Positions 39,119 through 48,633 of a stretch of 64,000 nt of DNA are shown piece by piece. The stretch is from the NCBI GenBank assembly GCA_900548975.1, contig URMS01000001.1, forward strand, positions 62,001 through 126,000. The letters run 5' to 3'. How positions within the stretch are numbered: the stretch's first letter is position 1; each line of letters begins with the position of its first letter. Under the pieces are notes generated by a model. The model had not been told where the DNA came from. It ran no database searches and saw only the letters and a list, made by a program, of their open reading frames with translations. This stretch comes from an uncultured Porphyromonadaceae bacterium (GTDB lineage Bacteria; Bacteroidota; Bacteroidia; Bacteroidales; Muribaculaceae). The translations under genes and the position numbers were made by a program.

Positions 39119-39752
39119 CAATGCGGAACGCGCCGCGGAAGTATACGAAGCGGAGGATGCCCGCTCCGGCGAGGTCGGCTACGGCCCGCGACGCCCGCTC
39201 CATGCTTACATGCAGCCCGAGGGCGATATCGCGCACCTCCACAGGGCCGTCGGCGCCCCCGACGAAGGCAGCCACAGCCCCGTGCAATTCTTCGAAAGCC
39301 ACCGGCTCCGTACGCCGGCGCCAGGCCTCCACCATCAGCGGATGCGCCGCTATATTCTCATCGGCCACACGATAGTATGCGCGCCAGCTGCCGTCGGGCT
39401 CCGACGCCATCACAGGGCGCTCGGCGCAGGCTGCTATCTCGGCCACTATCACCAGCAGCGTACCGTCCACCTTATAGCCCTTGAATTCCACCGGCACCGC
39501 GGGGCGGCAGTATCGGTCGGCGGCCTGTTCCACCACATATATGTCCTCTTCGTTGCGCACACCGGCCACTACGCCGTTGTCCTTCACGCCTATGAGCAGC
39601 CGGCCGCCGTCGTTGTTGGCAAAGGCGGAGATAGAACGCGCTATTTTTCGTGCGTCGGAAATAGCGAACTTGAAATCCTGATGCTCGTGCTCGCCCTGGG
39701 CTATGAGCGAGTGTATCAGCGAGGCTCCGCGCACAGCACGGAGATCTTTCAT
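39108..39752 (-). CDS. AlbA_2-domain putative DNA-binding protein
   Basis: A 214-residue cytoplasmic protein. The N-terminal half (about residues 15-115) is an AlbA_2/Schlafen-type domain with EHQDFKFAISDARKIARSISAFANNDGGRLLIGVKDNG, the family hallmark. The C-terminal part resembles a winged helix (EVRDIALGLHVSMERASRAVADLAGAGILRFVYFRG). Such proteins act as transcription regulators or nucleic-acid-binding factors. Its start overlaps the stop of the S41 protease gene by 4 nt, so it follows that gene in an operon. Confidence 0.85.
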   Translation of the reverse strand: MKDLRAVRGASLIHSLIAQGEHEHQDFKFAISDARKIARSISAFANNDGGRLLIGVKDNGVVAGVRNEEDIYVVEQAADRYCRPAVPVEFKGYKVDGTLLVIVAEIAACAERPVMASEPDGSWRAYYRVADENIAAHPLMVEAWRRRTEPVAFEELHGAVAAFVGGADGPVEVRDIALGLHVSMERASRAVADLAGAGILRFVYFRGAFRIVGD

Positions 39753-41404
39753 TTCGCGGGACTGAGCAGACGTTTGTATTCGGCCGGGTCGGCTATGATG
39801 GCGGCGGCGCGGATGTAGGCGCTGTCGCCGGGAAGAGTCAGAACCACACGCTCGCCGTTGTCGTAGTAGCGGGCGGCGATTTCGTCGCGGAGTATATCCT
39901 TTATGTCCTGACGGTTGATTTCGAGATCCTGGTCGAGATTATGCTTCAGCATGGCGGCAAGCACATCGAACTGGGCAGCCACCGAGTCTGTCATATACCC
40001 TTCGGTCTTGGCAGCCGTGCGCAGATACTCGAGCGCCGACTCGCACTGGCGGTCGTACTTGAAGCGCGCCGGATCGATAAACGCCTTGAAATCATCGAAA
40101 ATACTGTCGGTGATCACGAAGTCGCCCACAGGCACGGCATCGGGGTGCGAGGCATAGTAGCGGTTGGCGTAGTCGAAAGCCCACATATCGGCTATGATAT
40201 TGTAGATAAGGCGGTTCATATCCTTGCCTTCGTACACCACGTCGGGTGTAATGCCGCCGCCGTCGCGCACTATGCGGCCCGCGCGGGTGCGGTACTCGTT
40301 GGTAAGGCTGTCGGGCGTACGCGCCGGTGTGCCGTCGGGATTGCGGTGCGAATAGTCGAGAGCCTGTATCAGACGCCCCGAAGGGATATAGTAGCGCCCT
40401 GTAGTGAGTTTCATTATATCGTCGAAAGGCAGCGGACGTGTGGTCTGCACAAGGCCCTTGCCGAAAGAGCGCTGTCCCACTATCACGGCGCGGTCGAGAT
40501 CCTGGAGAGAACCGGCCACGATTTCAGAAGCCGAGGCCGTGCCGTCGTCGGTGAGCACCACAAGCGGAATATTGGCGTCCAGCGGCTGGCGCGTTGTCTT
40601 GTACACCTTCTCCGAGCGGCGGTCGCGGCCTCGCGTGCGCACCACCTCGGTGCCCTTGGGCACGAAGTTGCCCACTATCTGCACGGCACTCTCGAGCAGA
40701 CCGCCGCCGTTGCCGCGGAGGTCGAGCACTATGCCCTTAAGTGCCGGATTGCGGAGCATGTCGGTCACGGCTTCCTTCACATGGCGGGCGCTGCTTTCGT
40801 TAAAAGTGGTAAGGCGGATAAAACCAGTCCCGCTGGCGTCCACACCATAGTAGGGCATGGGGTCGACCTTGATTTCGGCACGTGTGATATCGAACGACAG
40901 AAGAGAGTCCTCTACATAGGGACGGCGCACATCCACATGCACCGTCGTGCCCGCCTGCCCGCGAAGACGGCGGCTGACATCGCCGATCTCGGTGGTGGCG
41001 CGGACGGTATCGCCGTCGACACTCAGAATCACATCGCCCGGACGAAGACCGGTGCGGCGTGCCGGCGAATCCCACTGAGGCTCGCTCACAAGCACTTCCG
41101 ACCCGCGCTTCACTATCGTAGAGCCTATGCCGGCATACTGCCCCTGCGATATCGACAGCAGCTCGTCCTGATCGCCGGCAGGATAGTACTCCGTATACGG
41201 GTCGATCTGGTACAGCAACGCACCGATAGTCTTGTCCATGATATCGTTGGCATCGAGAGTATCGACATAATTCACCTGCAGCTCCTTGACAATGGCATTG
41301 AATGTGCGGAGTTTGCGGGCAAAATCGTCCTTGCGGGCTGCAGCCGGCTCGGCGGCAGTCGCCACGGCGGCTGCGGCAGCTATGATATAAAAAACTTTCT
41401 TCAT
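39749..41404 (-). CDS. S41-family C-terminal processing protease
   Basis: A 551-residue exported serine protease. A signal peptide (MKKVFYIIAAAAAVATAAEPAAA) is followed by an N-terminal helical domain and a PDZ domain (GIGSTIVKRGSEVLVSEPQWDSPARRTGLRPGDVILSVDGD, about residues 95-165). The S41 catalytic domain has its Ser in TASASEIVAGSLQD and its Lys in SFGKGLVQT. The start at 41404 puts the signal peptide at the N-terminus. Proteases of this type process or degrade periplasmic proteins. It precedes an AlbA-domain gene with a 4-nt overlap. Confidence 0.95.
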   Translation of the reverse strand: MKKVFYIIAAAAAVATAAEPAAARKDDFARKLRTFNAIVKELQVNYVDTLDANDIMDKTIGALLYQIDPYTEYYPAGDQDELLSISQGQYAGIGSTIVKRGSEVLVSEPQWDSPARRTGLRPGDVILSVDGDTVRATTEIGDVSRRLRGQAGTTVHVDVRRPYVEDSLLSFDITRAEIKVDPMPYYGVDASGTGFIRLTTFNESSARHVKEAVTDMLRNPALKGIVLDLRGNGGGLLESAVQIVGNFVPKGTEVVRTRGRDRRSEKVYKTTRQPLDANIPLVVLTDDGTASASEIVAGSLQDLDRAVIVGQRSFGKGLVQTTRPLPFDDIMKLTTGRYYIPSGRLIQALDYSHRNPDGTPARTPDSLTNEYRTRAGRIVRDGGGITPDVVYEGKDMNRLIYNIIADMWAFDYANRYYASHPDAVPVGDFVITDSIFDDFKAFIDPARFKYDRQCESALEYLRTAAKTEGYMTDSVAAQFDVLAAMLKHNLDQDLEINRQDIKDILRDEIAARYYDNGERVVLTLPGDSAYIRAAAIIADPAEYKRLLSPAK

Positions 41405-41428
41405 AACAGTTGAATGCGCGGGCGCCCC

Positions 41429-41497
41429 GACGCAGGGCGCACTATATATCAAAAAACAAAATTAATCATTTTTTTGTTGACCGCAAAGCCCTGCGTC
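41429..41497. other. Structured gap between CHAT and S41 protease genes
   Basis: GACGCAGGGC (41429-41438) and GCCCTGCGTC (41488-41497) are exact inverted repeats about 50 nt apart. The T-rich stretch ATTAATCATTTTTTTGTTG between them could end transcription of the CHAT gene on the minus strand. The rest is AT-rich and may hold the protease promoter. Confidence 0.4.
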
Positions 41498-41517
41498 CGC
41501 GGGCCGCGACAATCGGC

Positions 41518-44340
41518 TCAGTCGATGGCATCGAGGATTATGAAGGGGGCCCAGTAGCGGGGCGAGTCGTAGCGGCCGTTTTCGGCCTGGCGCAGTTCGC
41601 GACAGGCCATGGCGAGCGACTCGGCTTTGCCGTGACCGTCGAGAAGATTGCGGTAGAACGAGCGCATGAGTATGCGTGTGGCATTGTCATCGACCTTGTC
41701 GACAGCCATGAGTATGGACCTCGCGCCCGCTTTCTTGAACCCGCGCTGCAGGCCGAAGACGCCGTCGCTGCCGCTGTCGCCAAGGGCGCTCTCGCAGGCC
41801 GACAGCACCACAAGATCGAGACCGTCGAGATCCATACGCGCTATCTCGGCGGCCGTCAGGATACCGTCCTCCATAGCCCGGCTGCCGCCGAATTCAGTCA
41901 TATCCACGCCGGCGCCGGCCATGAGCAAGCCCGAGCGGTCGAGCATCGTGTCCTCGCTGCTGCCACCGTCGCCCGGCTGATAGAAGCCGTGCGTAGCCAC
42001 ATGCAGATGCGTTATGCCACGGCCCGAGAGGTCTTTGAACCGTTCCTCCGAGCCTTCGGCATTAAGATACAAATGCGGTGTTGTGCCCTTGGCACCGATC
42101 AATTTACCAATATCGTTCACCTCGCTCAGCGTGCCCGGCAGAAACGGCACCGCCGACCCCAGACTCCGCTTATCGATGCCCGAACCGACTGCGCCGCGCT
42201 CCGCCGGCTCATCGGACATAGCCGCGATAAACTCCTCCTCATCGGGATAATAGTTAATGCCGCCAAACAGCGCCACCTTGAAAGGACGGCCCGCCTCCGA
42301 CATCGCACTATCGCGTAAAGCCTCTGTGTGGGCATACTCAAGCTCGCGTGTCGACGAGAGCCTGTACATCTCTATTTTTTCACTCACCGGAATTCCCGCA
42401 GTATCTGGCACATGCTCGATGGCTATATCGTGAAATTTCTCCGACGGTGCAAAATACACTTTCTTAACTCCGGGTTTAAGTTCGAGGATGCGTTTCCATA
42501 CAAGATCGTACAGTTTCGGACTTGTGTAAAATTCATCGCGCGATATGCTGTCGAAATCCTTGTCGTTGCCGAAAATCACAAGGACGGGACGGACGTCGAA
42601 TCTGCCGAGCTGACACAGGGCACCGTATGCGCGTCCGTCTTCAAACTGGGCTTCGACAAATTCTACAGCGATTTCCCTTTTACCAAGCCAGTAGGCAATA
42701 CCACTGCTATTTATTACAATGGGAGACAGAACTTTGGTATATGGTTTCACACATGCCGACACACGCTTCGAGAGAACTCGCTCGAGCGAGTCGGCGCTGT
42801 GCTCGAGCTTCTTAAGCTCCTCTCTCTGCTCAAGGACGTCGAGATATTCGATTTTCCTCAGGGCAGAACGATATGCAGCATAGTCCGCCCGCAATTCCTT
42901 GTCACCGCTGCCGTACACGGCCTTAGCCATATCGGTCTCCATCGACAGGAGCAGCCCCTTGCGGAGCAATTCAGCCCCATAGGCCACACCCGTGTCCACG
43001 AATCCCGACAGCGCCAGTTGCGGTATCAGATTCCCCAGCGGGTTGCGGAAACGCTCGCTGTTGTTGAGACGAAAACGTTCCTTCACACTCATGGTAGCGA
43101 ACATCCTACCCATACATAAACGATATCCTGCCACAAGTCTCTCGGCAAGCTTGCCGGCATCCTTGTAGCGCCCCGCAGTAACTTTATAGGCTAACTCGTT
43201 GCCCTGCGACTGTATGAGCGACGGCGCAGTCTCCCCCTGATTGGAATATATTATTGCCGAAGCCAGACCCTGATAATCGCATGCGTCCTCTATATTCCCG
43301 CGAGAGTAGTAAACATACGCCAAATAAGAACTCATTGTGCCGATGCTGTTGCTTAATCCGTCGATGTCGCCACTGCTCCGGAATGCCGATTCCATCAGTT
43401 CGAGGCCCCGCTCGTCGCCCTTCTTTTCCAAATATCCCCCTATATTAAAGATCATGTCGTAGAACGATACATGCCCCATATTAGCCTCAATGATTCCGAG
43501 CATGGACTCAAGAACGCTGTCGGCCCCCTCACTGTCGCCCGATTGCACACAGGCGTTAAAAAACTTGTTGGCATAGAAAAGCCGTTCCAAACTTTCGGCA
43601 CCATAGATTTCAGCGGCTAATCCCGCGCATTCACTGCGACAGGAGTCTGCCTCGGCTCTTAGTTCGTAGAACGCATACTCCATTGCCCTGAGGTTGAGAT
43701 AGTCCACATAATCCCGCGTCGAAGGCCTCACAATAGTTTTCAGTCGGTCCAGAACATCGCTGTATGCTACCATGTCGTAATTATCGAAACATGCAAAGGC
43801 CTTACGCGCCAGCCACGCCACCTTCTGACTGTCGGTGTCGATAAAAGACTCGGCTCTCGCGAGGGCCTCCAAGGCCTTTTCCGGCTTATTGACCGATATA
43901 TATACACCGGCCAGATAGTCGAGACCCTCAAATGAAAGAGGTCTGTCGGTCGAATCGATTTCTCCGACCCTTTTCACCACCCATTCGTATAACTTTCGGG
44001 CACCACGGTTGGCTACCAGACTTTTTATATATAGTAAATTCTGATGTCTGTCAAATTTAACATCGTATTCATTCGATATGCGATACATTTTGTCGGCGCA
44101 GACGAACGCATCGACATCCCAACCCTTGCCGAGATACATTTCCATCGAGTCGCACAAAAGCGCCAACGCCTGCTCCGGATTGTCGATACCCTTCACGGGT
44201 GCTTTTTGCTTGCGGCAACTGTCGGCAAATTCGACGGCCTTTTTCGATACTTCGTACGCGCGGTCGTAACCGCCGCACAGCGCGGGAAACGCCGCAAGCA
44301 ATGCGGCCGCCAACAAGAGTATATGCAGCAATCTGTTCAT
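41518..44340 (-). CDS. Exported CHAT-domain protease with TPR-like repeats
   Basis: A 940-residue protein. A signal peptide (MNRLLHILLLAAALLAAFPALCG) is followed by about 500 residues of helical, TPR-like repeats with pairs of Tyr/Ala-rich helices. The C-terminal 330 residues form a CHAT domain, a clan CD caspase-like peptidase, with His784 in VATHGFYQ and Cys849 in LSACESALG. Both residues of the dyad are present. The protein should act outside the cytoplasm, unlike the CHAT proteases of defence systems. Targets and partners are unknown. Confidence 0.9.
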   Translation of the reverse strand: MNRLLHILLLAAALLAAFPALCGGYDRAYEVSKKAVEFADSCRKQKAPVKGIDNPEQALALLCDSMEMYLGKGWDVDAFVCADKMYRISNEYDVKFDRHQNLLYIKSLVANRGARKLYEWVVKRVGEIDSTDRPLSFEGLDYLAGVYISVNKPEKALEALARAESFIDTDSQKVAWLARKAFACFDNYDMVAYSDVLDRLKTIVRPSTRDYVDYLNLRAMEYAFYELRAEADSCRSECAGLAAEIYGAESLERLFYANKFFNACVQSGDSEGADSVLESMLGIIEANMGHVSFYDMIFNIGGYLEKKGDERGLELMESAFRSSGDIDGLSNSIGTMSSYLAYVYYSRGNIEDACDYQGLASAIIYSNQGETAPSLIQSQGNELAYKVTAGRYKDAGKLAERLVAGYRLCMGRMFATMSVKERFRLNNSERFRNPLGNLIPQLALSGFVDTGVAYGAELLRKGLLLSMETDMAKAVYGSGDKELRADYAAYRSALRKIEYLDVLEQREELKKLEHSADSLERVLSKRVSACVKPYTKVLSPIVINSSGIAYWLGKREIAVEFVEAQFEDGRAYGALCQLGRFDVRPVLVIFGNDKDFDSISRDEFYTSPKLYDLVWKRILELKPGVKKVYFAPSEKFHDIAIEHVPDTAGIPVSEKIEMYRLSSTRELEYAHTEALRDSAMSEAGRPFKVALFGGINYYPDEEEFIAAMSDEPAERGAVGSGIDKRSLGSAVPFLPGTLSEVNDIGKLIGAKGTTPHLYLNAEGSEERFKDLSGRGITHLHVATHGFYQPGDGGSSEDTMLDRSGLLMAGAGVDMTEFGGSRAMEDGILTAAEIARMDLDGLDLVVLSACESALGDSGSDGVFGLQRGFKKAGARSILMAVDKVDDNATRILMRSFYRNLLDGHGKAESLAMACRELRQAENGRYDSPRYWAPFIILDAID

Positions 44341-44351
44341 GCCCACAAAGA

Positions 44352-44391
44352 TATAAAAAAATCGCCGGCAGCCCTCAGCTCCCGGCGATTT
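44352..44391 (-). terminator. Terminator of pnp
   Basis: ATCGCCGG (44361-44368) pairs with CCGGCGAT (44382-44389). On the minus strand it is followed by TTTTTTTATATC, 20 nt after the pnp stop. Confidence 0.88.
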
Positions 44392-44410
44392 TCACTATTA
44401 TAATAATCTA

Positions 44411-46675
44411 TCAGTCCTTCTTGGGGGCGCGGGGCTCGCGACGCGGGCCGCGGTCACCGCCTTCGCGGCGCGGACGGTCGCCACCTTCGCGACGGGGACG
44501 GTCGCCGCCTTCACGGCGCGGGCCGCGTTCGCCGCGGGGTGCGCGCTGGGGCTCTACGTAGCCTTCGGGCTTAGGCAGGAGGGCACGCATGGAGAGGCGG
44601 TACTTGCCGGTCTTCTTATCGATTTCGATAAGTTTCACCTGCACCTTATCGCCTTCCTTGAGACCGGAGGCAGCCATGTCCTCGAGGCGTTCCCATGCGA
44701 TCTCGCTGATGTGGAGCAGACCGTCGCGGTGAGGCATGAACTCTACGAATGCGCCGAAGTCCATGATGGAGCGCACGGTGCCGTCGTATACCTTGCCTTC
44801 TTCGGGAAGCTCTACTATAGCGTTGATCATAGCCAGAGCCTTGTCGATGGCGTCGCGGTTGGGAGCTGCAACCTCGATATAGCCGCCTTCCTCGATTTCG
44901 TCAATGGAAACGGTGGCGCCGCTCTCTTCCTGGATACCCTGGATAATCTTTCCGCCCGGGCCGATAACGGCACCGATAAGTTCTTTGGGTATGAGCATGG
45001 TGACGATGCGGGGCACGTTGGGCTTATAGTCTTCGCGGGGTGCGGGGATGGCCTGGTTGATGAGGTTGAGGATATGGAGACGGCCGTCGCGGGCCTGCAG
45101 AAGAGCTTTCTCGAGGATTTCGTAGCTCAGACCGTCGCACTTGATATCCATCTGGGTGGCGGTGATGCCGTCGGCAGTACCGGTCACCTTGAAGTCCATG
45201 TCGCCGAGGTGGTCTTCGTCGCCGAGAATATCGCTCAGCACGGCATACTTGCCGGTGACGGTGTCGGTGATGAGGCCCATGGCGATACCGCTCACAGGCT
45301 TGCGCATCTTCACGCCGGCGTCGAGCAGCGCCAGTGTGCCGGCGCATACGGTGGCCATCGACGACGAACCGTTACTTTCGAGGATGTCGCTCACTACGCG
45401 GCATACATAGGGGAAATCGGCGGGGAACATGCGCTTGAGGGCGCGGTGGGCGAGGTTGCCGTGGCCTACCTCGCGACGGCCTACGCCGCGCTGTGCCTTG
45501 GCTTCGCCGGTGGAGAAGGGAGGGAAGTTATAGTGAAGCAGGAAACGCTCGCGGCCCTGGTTGAGCACGTCGTCGAGGATCTTCTCGTCGAGCTTGGTGC
45601 CGAGGGTCACGGTAGCGAGTGCCTGTGTCTCGCCGCGGGTAAAGATAGCCGAGCCGTGAGGGCCGGGAAGATAGTCGGTCTCGATCCAGATGGGACGGAT
45701 ATCGGTGGTCTTGCGGCCGTCCAGACGCACACCCTCGTCGAGTATGCAGCGGCGCACGGCCTCTTTCTCCACGTCGTGGTAGTAGCGCTTCACCAGGGGA
45801 GCCTTTTCGTCGCGCTCTTCTTCGGGAAGCGATTCGATATATTCGTCGCAGATAGCGTCGAAGCTGTCCTGACGCCAGTGCTTGTCGGCGCAGCCGGCTT
45901 TGGCGATAGCGTAGGCGCGGTCGTAGCATTTCTCGCGTACATCGGCGCGCAGAGCCTCGTCGTTCACTTCGTGGCAGTATTCGCGCTTGGCTTTGCCGAC
46001 GGCCTCGGCAAGCTCCATCTGCACCTTGCACTGAGCCTTGATGGCATCGTGGGCGGCGCGGAGAGCGGCAAGGAGTTCGGCCTCGCTCACCTCGTCCATC
46101 TCGCCTTCCACCATCATGATGTTGTCGTAGGTGGCGCCGACCATGAGTTCCATGTCGGCTTTCTGGAGCTGTTCGAAGGTAGGATCGATCACGAATTTAC
46201 CGTCCACACGGGCCACACGCACTTCGGAGATAGGACCGTTGAAGGGGATGTCGCTCACGGCAATGGCAGCCGAAGCGGCAAGGCCGGCCAGACAGTCGGG
46301 GGCGTCGACGCCGTCGGCCGAGAAAAGGATGATATTGACGAAGGTGTCGGCGTGATAGTTGTCCGGGAAAAGTGGACGGAGCACACGGTCGACCAGACGG
46401 GCGGTAAGGATTTCGTAATCGCTCGCACGGCCTTCGCGCTTGAGGAAGCCGCCGGGGAAACGACCGGCAGCGGAGAATTTCTCTTTGTATTCAACCTGCA
46501 GTGGCATGAAATCTACTCCTTCGCCGGCTTCCTTGGCGGAAACCACGGTGGCGAGAAGCACTGTGTTGCCCATGCGCACTTCTACCGCTCCATCGGCCTG
46601 CTTGGCCAACTTGCCGGTCTCGATTGAGATTGTACGGCCGTCGGGCAGCTCGATGGTTTTCTTGATGGGATTCAT
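44411..46675 (-). CDS. pnp: Polyribonucleotide nucleotidyltransferase (PNPase)
   Basis: A 754-residue phosphorolytic 3'-5' exoribonuclease. Two RNase PH domains flank a helical linker (the first with GRFPGGFLKREGR, the second with SGIAMGLITD), then a KH domain (PKELIGAVIGPGGKIIQGIQEE, about residue 575) and an S1 domain (GTVRSIMDFGAFVEFMPHRDGLLHISEI). After about residue 715 comes an Arg/Gly/Asp tail with repeated REGGDRPR units, absent from E. coli PNPase. That tail may bind RNA or a partner. A perfect promoter lies upstream. Confidence 0.98.
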   Translation of the reverse strand: MNPIKKTIELPDGRTISIETGKLAKQADGAVEVRMGNTVLLATVVSAKEAGEGVDFMPLQVEYKEKFSAAGRFPGGFLKREGRASDYEILTARLVDRVLRPLFPDNYHADTFVNIILFSADGVDAPDCLAGLAASAAIAVSDIPFNGPISEVRVARVDGKFVIDPTFEQLQKADMELMVGATYDNIMMVEGEMDEVSEAELLAALRAAHDAIKAQCKVQMELAEAVGKAKREYCHEVNDEALRADVREKCYDRAYAIAKAGCADKHWRQDSFDAICDEYIESLPEEERDEKAPLVKRYYHDVEKEAVRRCILDEGVRLDGRKTTDIRPIWIETDYLPGPHGSAIFTRGETQALATVTLGTKLDEKILDDVLNQGRERFLLHYNFPPFSTGEAKAQRGVGRREVGHGNLAHRALKRMFPADFPYVCRVVSDILESNGSSSMATVCAGTLALLDAGVKMRKPVSGIAMGLITDTVTGKYAVLSDILGDEDHLGDMDFKVTGTADGITATQMDIKCDGLSYEILEKALLQARDGRLHILNLINQAIPAPREDYKPNVPRIVTMLIPKELIGAVIGPGGKIIQGIQEESGATVSIDEIEEGGYIEVAAPNRDAIDKALAMINAIVELPEEGKVYDGTVRSIMDFGAFVEFMPHRDGLLHISEIAWERLEDMAASGLKEGDKVQVKLIEIDKKTGKYRLSMRALLPKPEGYVEPQRAPRGERGPRREGGDRPRREGGDRPRREGGDRGPRREPRAPKKD

Positions 46676-46712
46676 AAAATTATAAAATGTATGTTACGTC
46701 GTAAAATTCGCG

Positions 46713-46744
46713 CAAAGATACGAAAACAGCGCGCTTTTTGCAAA
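46713..46744 (-). promoter_or_regulatory. Promoter of pnp
   Basis: On the minus strand TTTG (plus 46741-46744), 20 nt, then TATCTTTG (plus 46713-46720) is an exact consensus match, with a leader of about 30-35 nt. Confidence 0.75.
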
Positions 46745-46902
46745 TTTATTTCCAATCAGCCTTTTATTGGCGCCCCGATTGCACTCCGAGGCGCCCGCTT
46801 AACATTTTTTCACCGTTGAGGCAAAAACCCTGCCAGAATGTACTGTAGAGGCTTTTTACCTTTCTACACACCCTTGTATCTCATGCGCTCAACTCTACAG
46901 GA

Positions 46903-46934
46903 TTTCCTATTTTGAAGAAAAATTGCTTACTTTG
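46903..46934 (+). promoter_or_regulatory. Candidate promoter of acpP
   Basis: TTTC (46903-46906), 20 nt, then TTACTTTG (46927-46934), one mismatch in each box. The leader would be about 38 nt. Confidence 0.4.
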
Positions 46935-46977
46935 CACCGCAAAACGTGAATTTACTAAAATTTAAAACTATACTATC

Positions 46978-47214
46978 ATGTCAGAAATTGCAGATCGCGT
47001 AAAAAACATCGTAGTTGACAAACTCGGCGTTGAGCCCGAAAAAGTAACCGAAAGCGCTGGCTTCATCACCGATCTCGGTGCAGACTCTCTCGATACCGTA
47101 GAACTCATCATGGACTTCGAAAAAGAATTCGGCATCACCATTCCCGACGAAGAAGCAGAAAAGATCAAAACTGTCGGCGACGCCGTTGCTTTCGTTGAAG
47201 CCAACGCGAAGTAA
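46978..47214 (+). CDS. acpP: Acyl carrier protein
   Basis: A 78-residue acyl carrier protein. The phosphopantetheine attachment site is the Ser in DLGADSLDTVE (about residue 38), and the four-helix fold, acidic surface and C-terminal AVAFVEANAK are typical. It carries growing fatty-acyl chains for FabF and other enzymes, and 3-hydroxyacyl chains for LpxA. fabF follows, but a terminator hairpin lies between. Confidence 0.98.
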   Translation: MSEIADRVKNIVVDKLGVEPEKVTESAGFITDLGADSLDTVELIMDFEKEFGITIPDEEAEKIKTVGDAVAFVEANAK

Positions 47215-47236
47215 GAATACGACACATCGACAATGC

Positions 47237-47280
47237 AGCCGCCGCGAATTTCTCTCAACGAAATAGCACGGCGGTTTTTA
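47237..47280 (+). terminator. Hairpin with T run between acpP and fabF
   Basis: CCGCCG (47239-47244) pairs with CGGCGG (47269-47274) across a 24-nt loop and is followed by TTTTT. It may end part of the acpP transcripts so that more carrier protein than FabF is made. Confidence 0.65.
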
Positions 47281-47336
47281 CTATGTACACCCTTTTCTCC
47301 TCAAATTTCAGAATAAAACACCCTATACGTTAAATA

Positions 47337-48608
47337 ATGGAACTTAAAAGAGTCGTAGTTACCGGCCTTGGAGCTATCTCCCCCCTGGGCAACGATGTTG
47401 CCACTACATGGGAGAACGCCAAAGCTGGCGTCAGCGGTGCCGGACCCATCACCCATTTCGACGCAAGCCTGTTCAAAACACAATTCGCCTGCGAAGTAAA
47501 GGGTTTCAAAGCCGAGGATCATTTCGACCGCCGCAAAGCCCGCCAGCTCGACCTCTACGCACAGTATGCGCTGGTTGCCGCCCGTCAGGCTGTTGCCGAT
47601 GCAGGCATAGAGGCTGAAGATGGCAAGAATATCGACAAAAACCGCGTAGGTGTAATCGTTGCTGCCGGCATCGGCGGACTCCACACCTTCGAGGAAGAAG
47701 CCGGATATTATGCCTTGAATGCCGACAAGGGTCCCAAATACAACCCCTTCTTCATTCCCAAGATGATCGCCGACATCGCCAGCGGCCACATCTCTATGGA
47801 ATACGGCTATCACGGTCCGAACTACGGTGTCGTTTCGGCATGCGCTTCGAGCAACAACGCCATTATCGACGCATTCAACCTCATACGCCTCGGCAAAGCC
47901 GACGTAATGATTACCGGTGGTGCAGAAGCAGCCATTTTCCCCGCCGGTGTGGGCGGCTTCAACTCCATGCACGCCCTCTCCACCCGCAACGACAGCCCCG
48001 AGACCGCTTCGCGCCCCTTCAGCAAAAGCCGCGACGGATTCGTTATGGGCGAAGGATCCGCTGTGCTTGTGCTCGAAGAACTCGAACACGCCCTTGCCCG
48101 CGGTGCTAAAATCTACTGCGAGGTTGCCGGCGGTGGTCTCTCGGCCGACGCCTACCACCTCACAGCCACCCATCCCGACGGCCTCGGCGCCAAGCTCGCC
48201 ATGCAGAACGCCCTCGAGGACGCCGGCATGAAGCCCGAAGACATCGACTACATCAATGTTCACGGAACATCAACACCTGTCGGAGACATTTCCGAAGTTA
48301 AAGCAATCGTGGAAGTTTTCGGCGAATCGGCACACAAGCTCAACATCTCTTCGACCAAATCGATGACCGGACACCTCCTCGGCGCCACCGGCGCTCTCGA
48401 GGCCGTATTCAGCATCAAGGCTGTCGAAGAAGACATAGTGCCCCCAACCATCAACCACGATCCCGAAGACAAAGACGAGGAAATCGACTACTCCCTCAAC
48501 TTCACATTCGACCGCGCACAGAAACGTACCGTACGCGCTGCGCTCTCGAACTCCTTCGGTTTCGGCGGCCACAACGCCACTGTCATAGTCAAGAAATTCG
48601 AGAAATAA
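47337..48608 (+). CDS. fabF: Beta-ketoacyl-ACP synthase II
   Basis: A 423-residue condensing enzyme that elongates acyl-ACP with malonyl-ACP. The thiolase-fold catalytic triad is visible: Cys in VVSACASSNNAI (about residue 166), His in NVHGTSTPVGD (about 309) and His in TGHLLGATGALEA (about 346). KRVVVTGLGAISPLG is the expected N-terminus. It lies downstream of acpP, the standard pairing. Confidence 0.98.
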   Translation: MELKRVVVTGLGAISPLGNDVATTWENAKAGVSGAGPITHFDASLFKTQFACEVKGFKAEDHFDRRKARQLDLYAQYALVAARQAVADAGIEAEDGKNIDKNRVGVIVAAGIGGLHTFEEEAGYYALNADKGPKYNPFFIPKMIADIASGHISMEYGYHGPNYGVVSACASSNNAIIDAFNLIRLGKADVMITGGAEAAIFPAGVGGFNSMHALSTRNDSPETASRPFSKSRDGFVMGEGSAVLVLEELEHALARGAKIYCEVAGGGLSADAYHLTATHPDGLGAKLAMQNALEDAGMKPEDIDYINVHGTSTPVGDISEVKAIVEVFGESAHKLNISSTKSMTGHLLGATGALEAVFSIKAVEEDIVPPTINHDPEDKDEEIDYSLNFTFDRAQKRTVRAALSNSFGFGGHNATVIVKKFEK

Positions 48609-48633
48609 TCGGATTCCGACACAAGCATACCGA

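Larger units (their letters stand above)
46676..46977. other. Divergent intergenic region between pnp and acpP
   Basis: The left end holds the pnp promoter and the right end the acpP promoter. Between them lie a GGCGCC/GGCGCC hairpin (46769-46774 with 46790-46795) and an AT-rich stretch with no gene. Confidence 0.6.
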
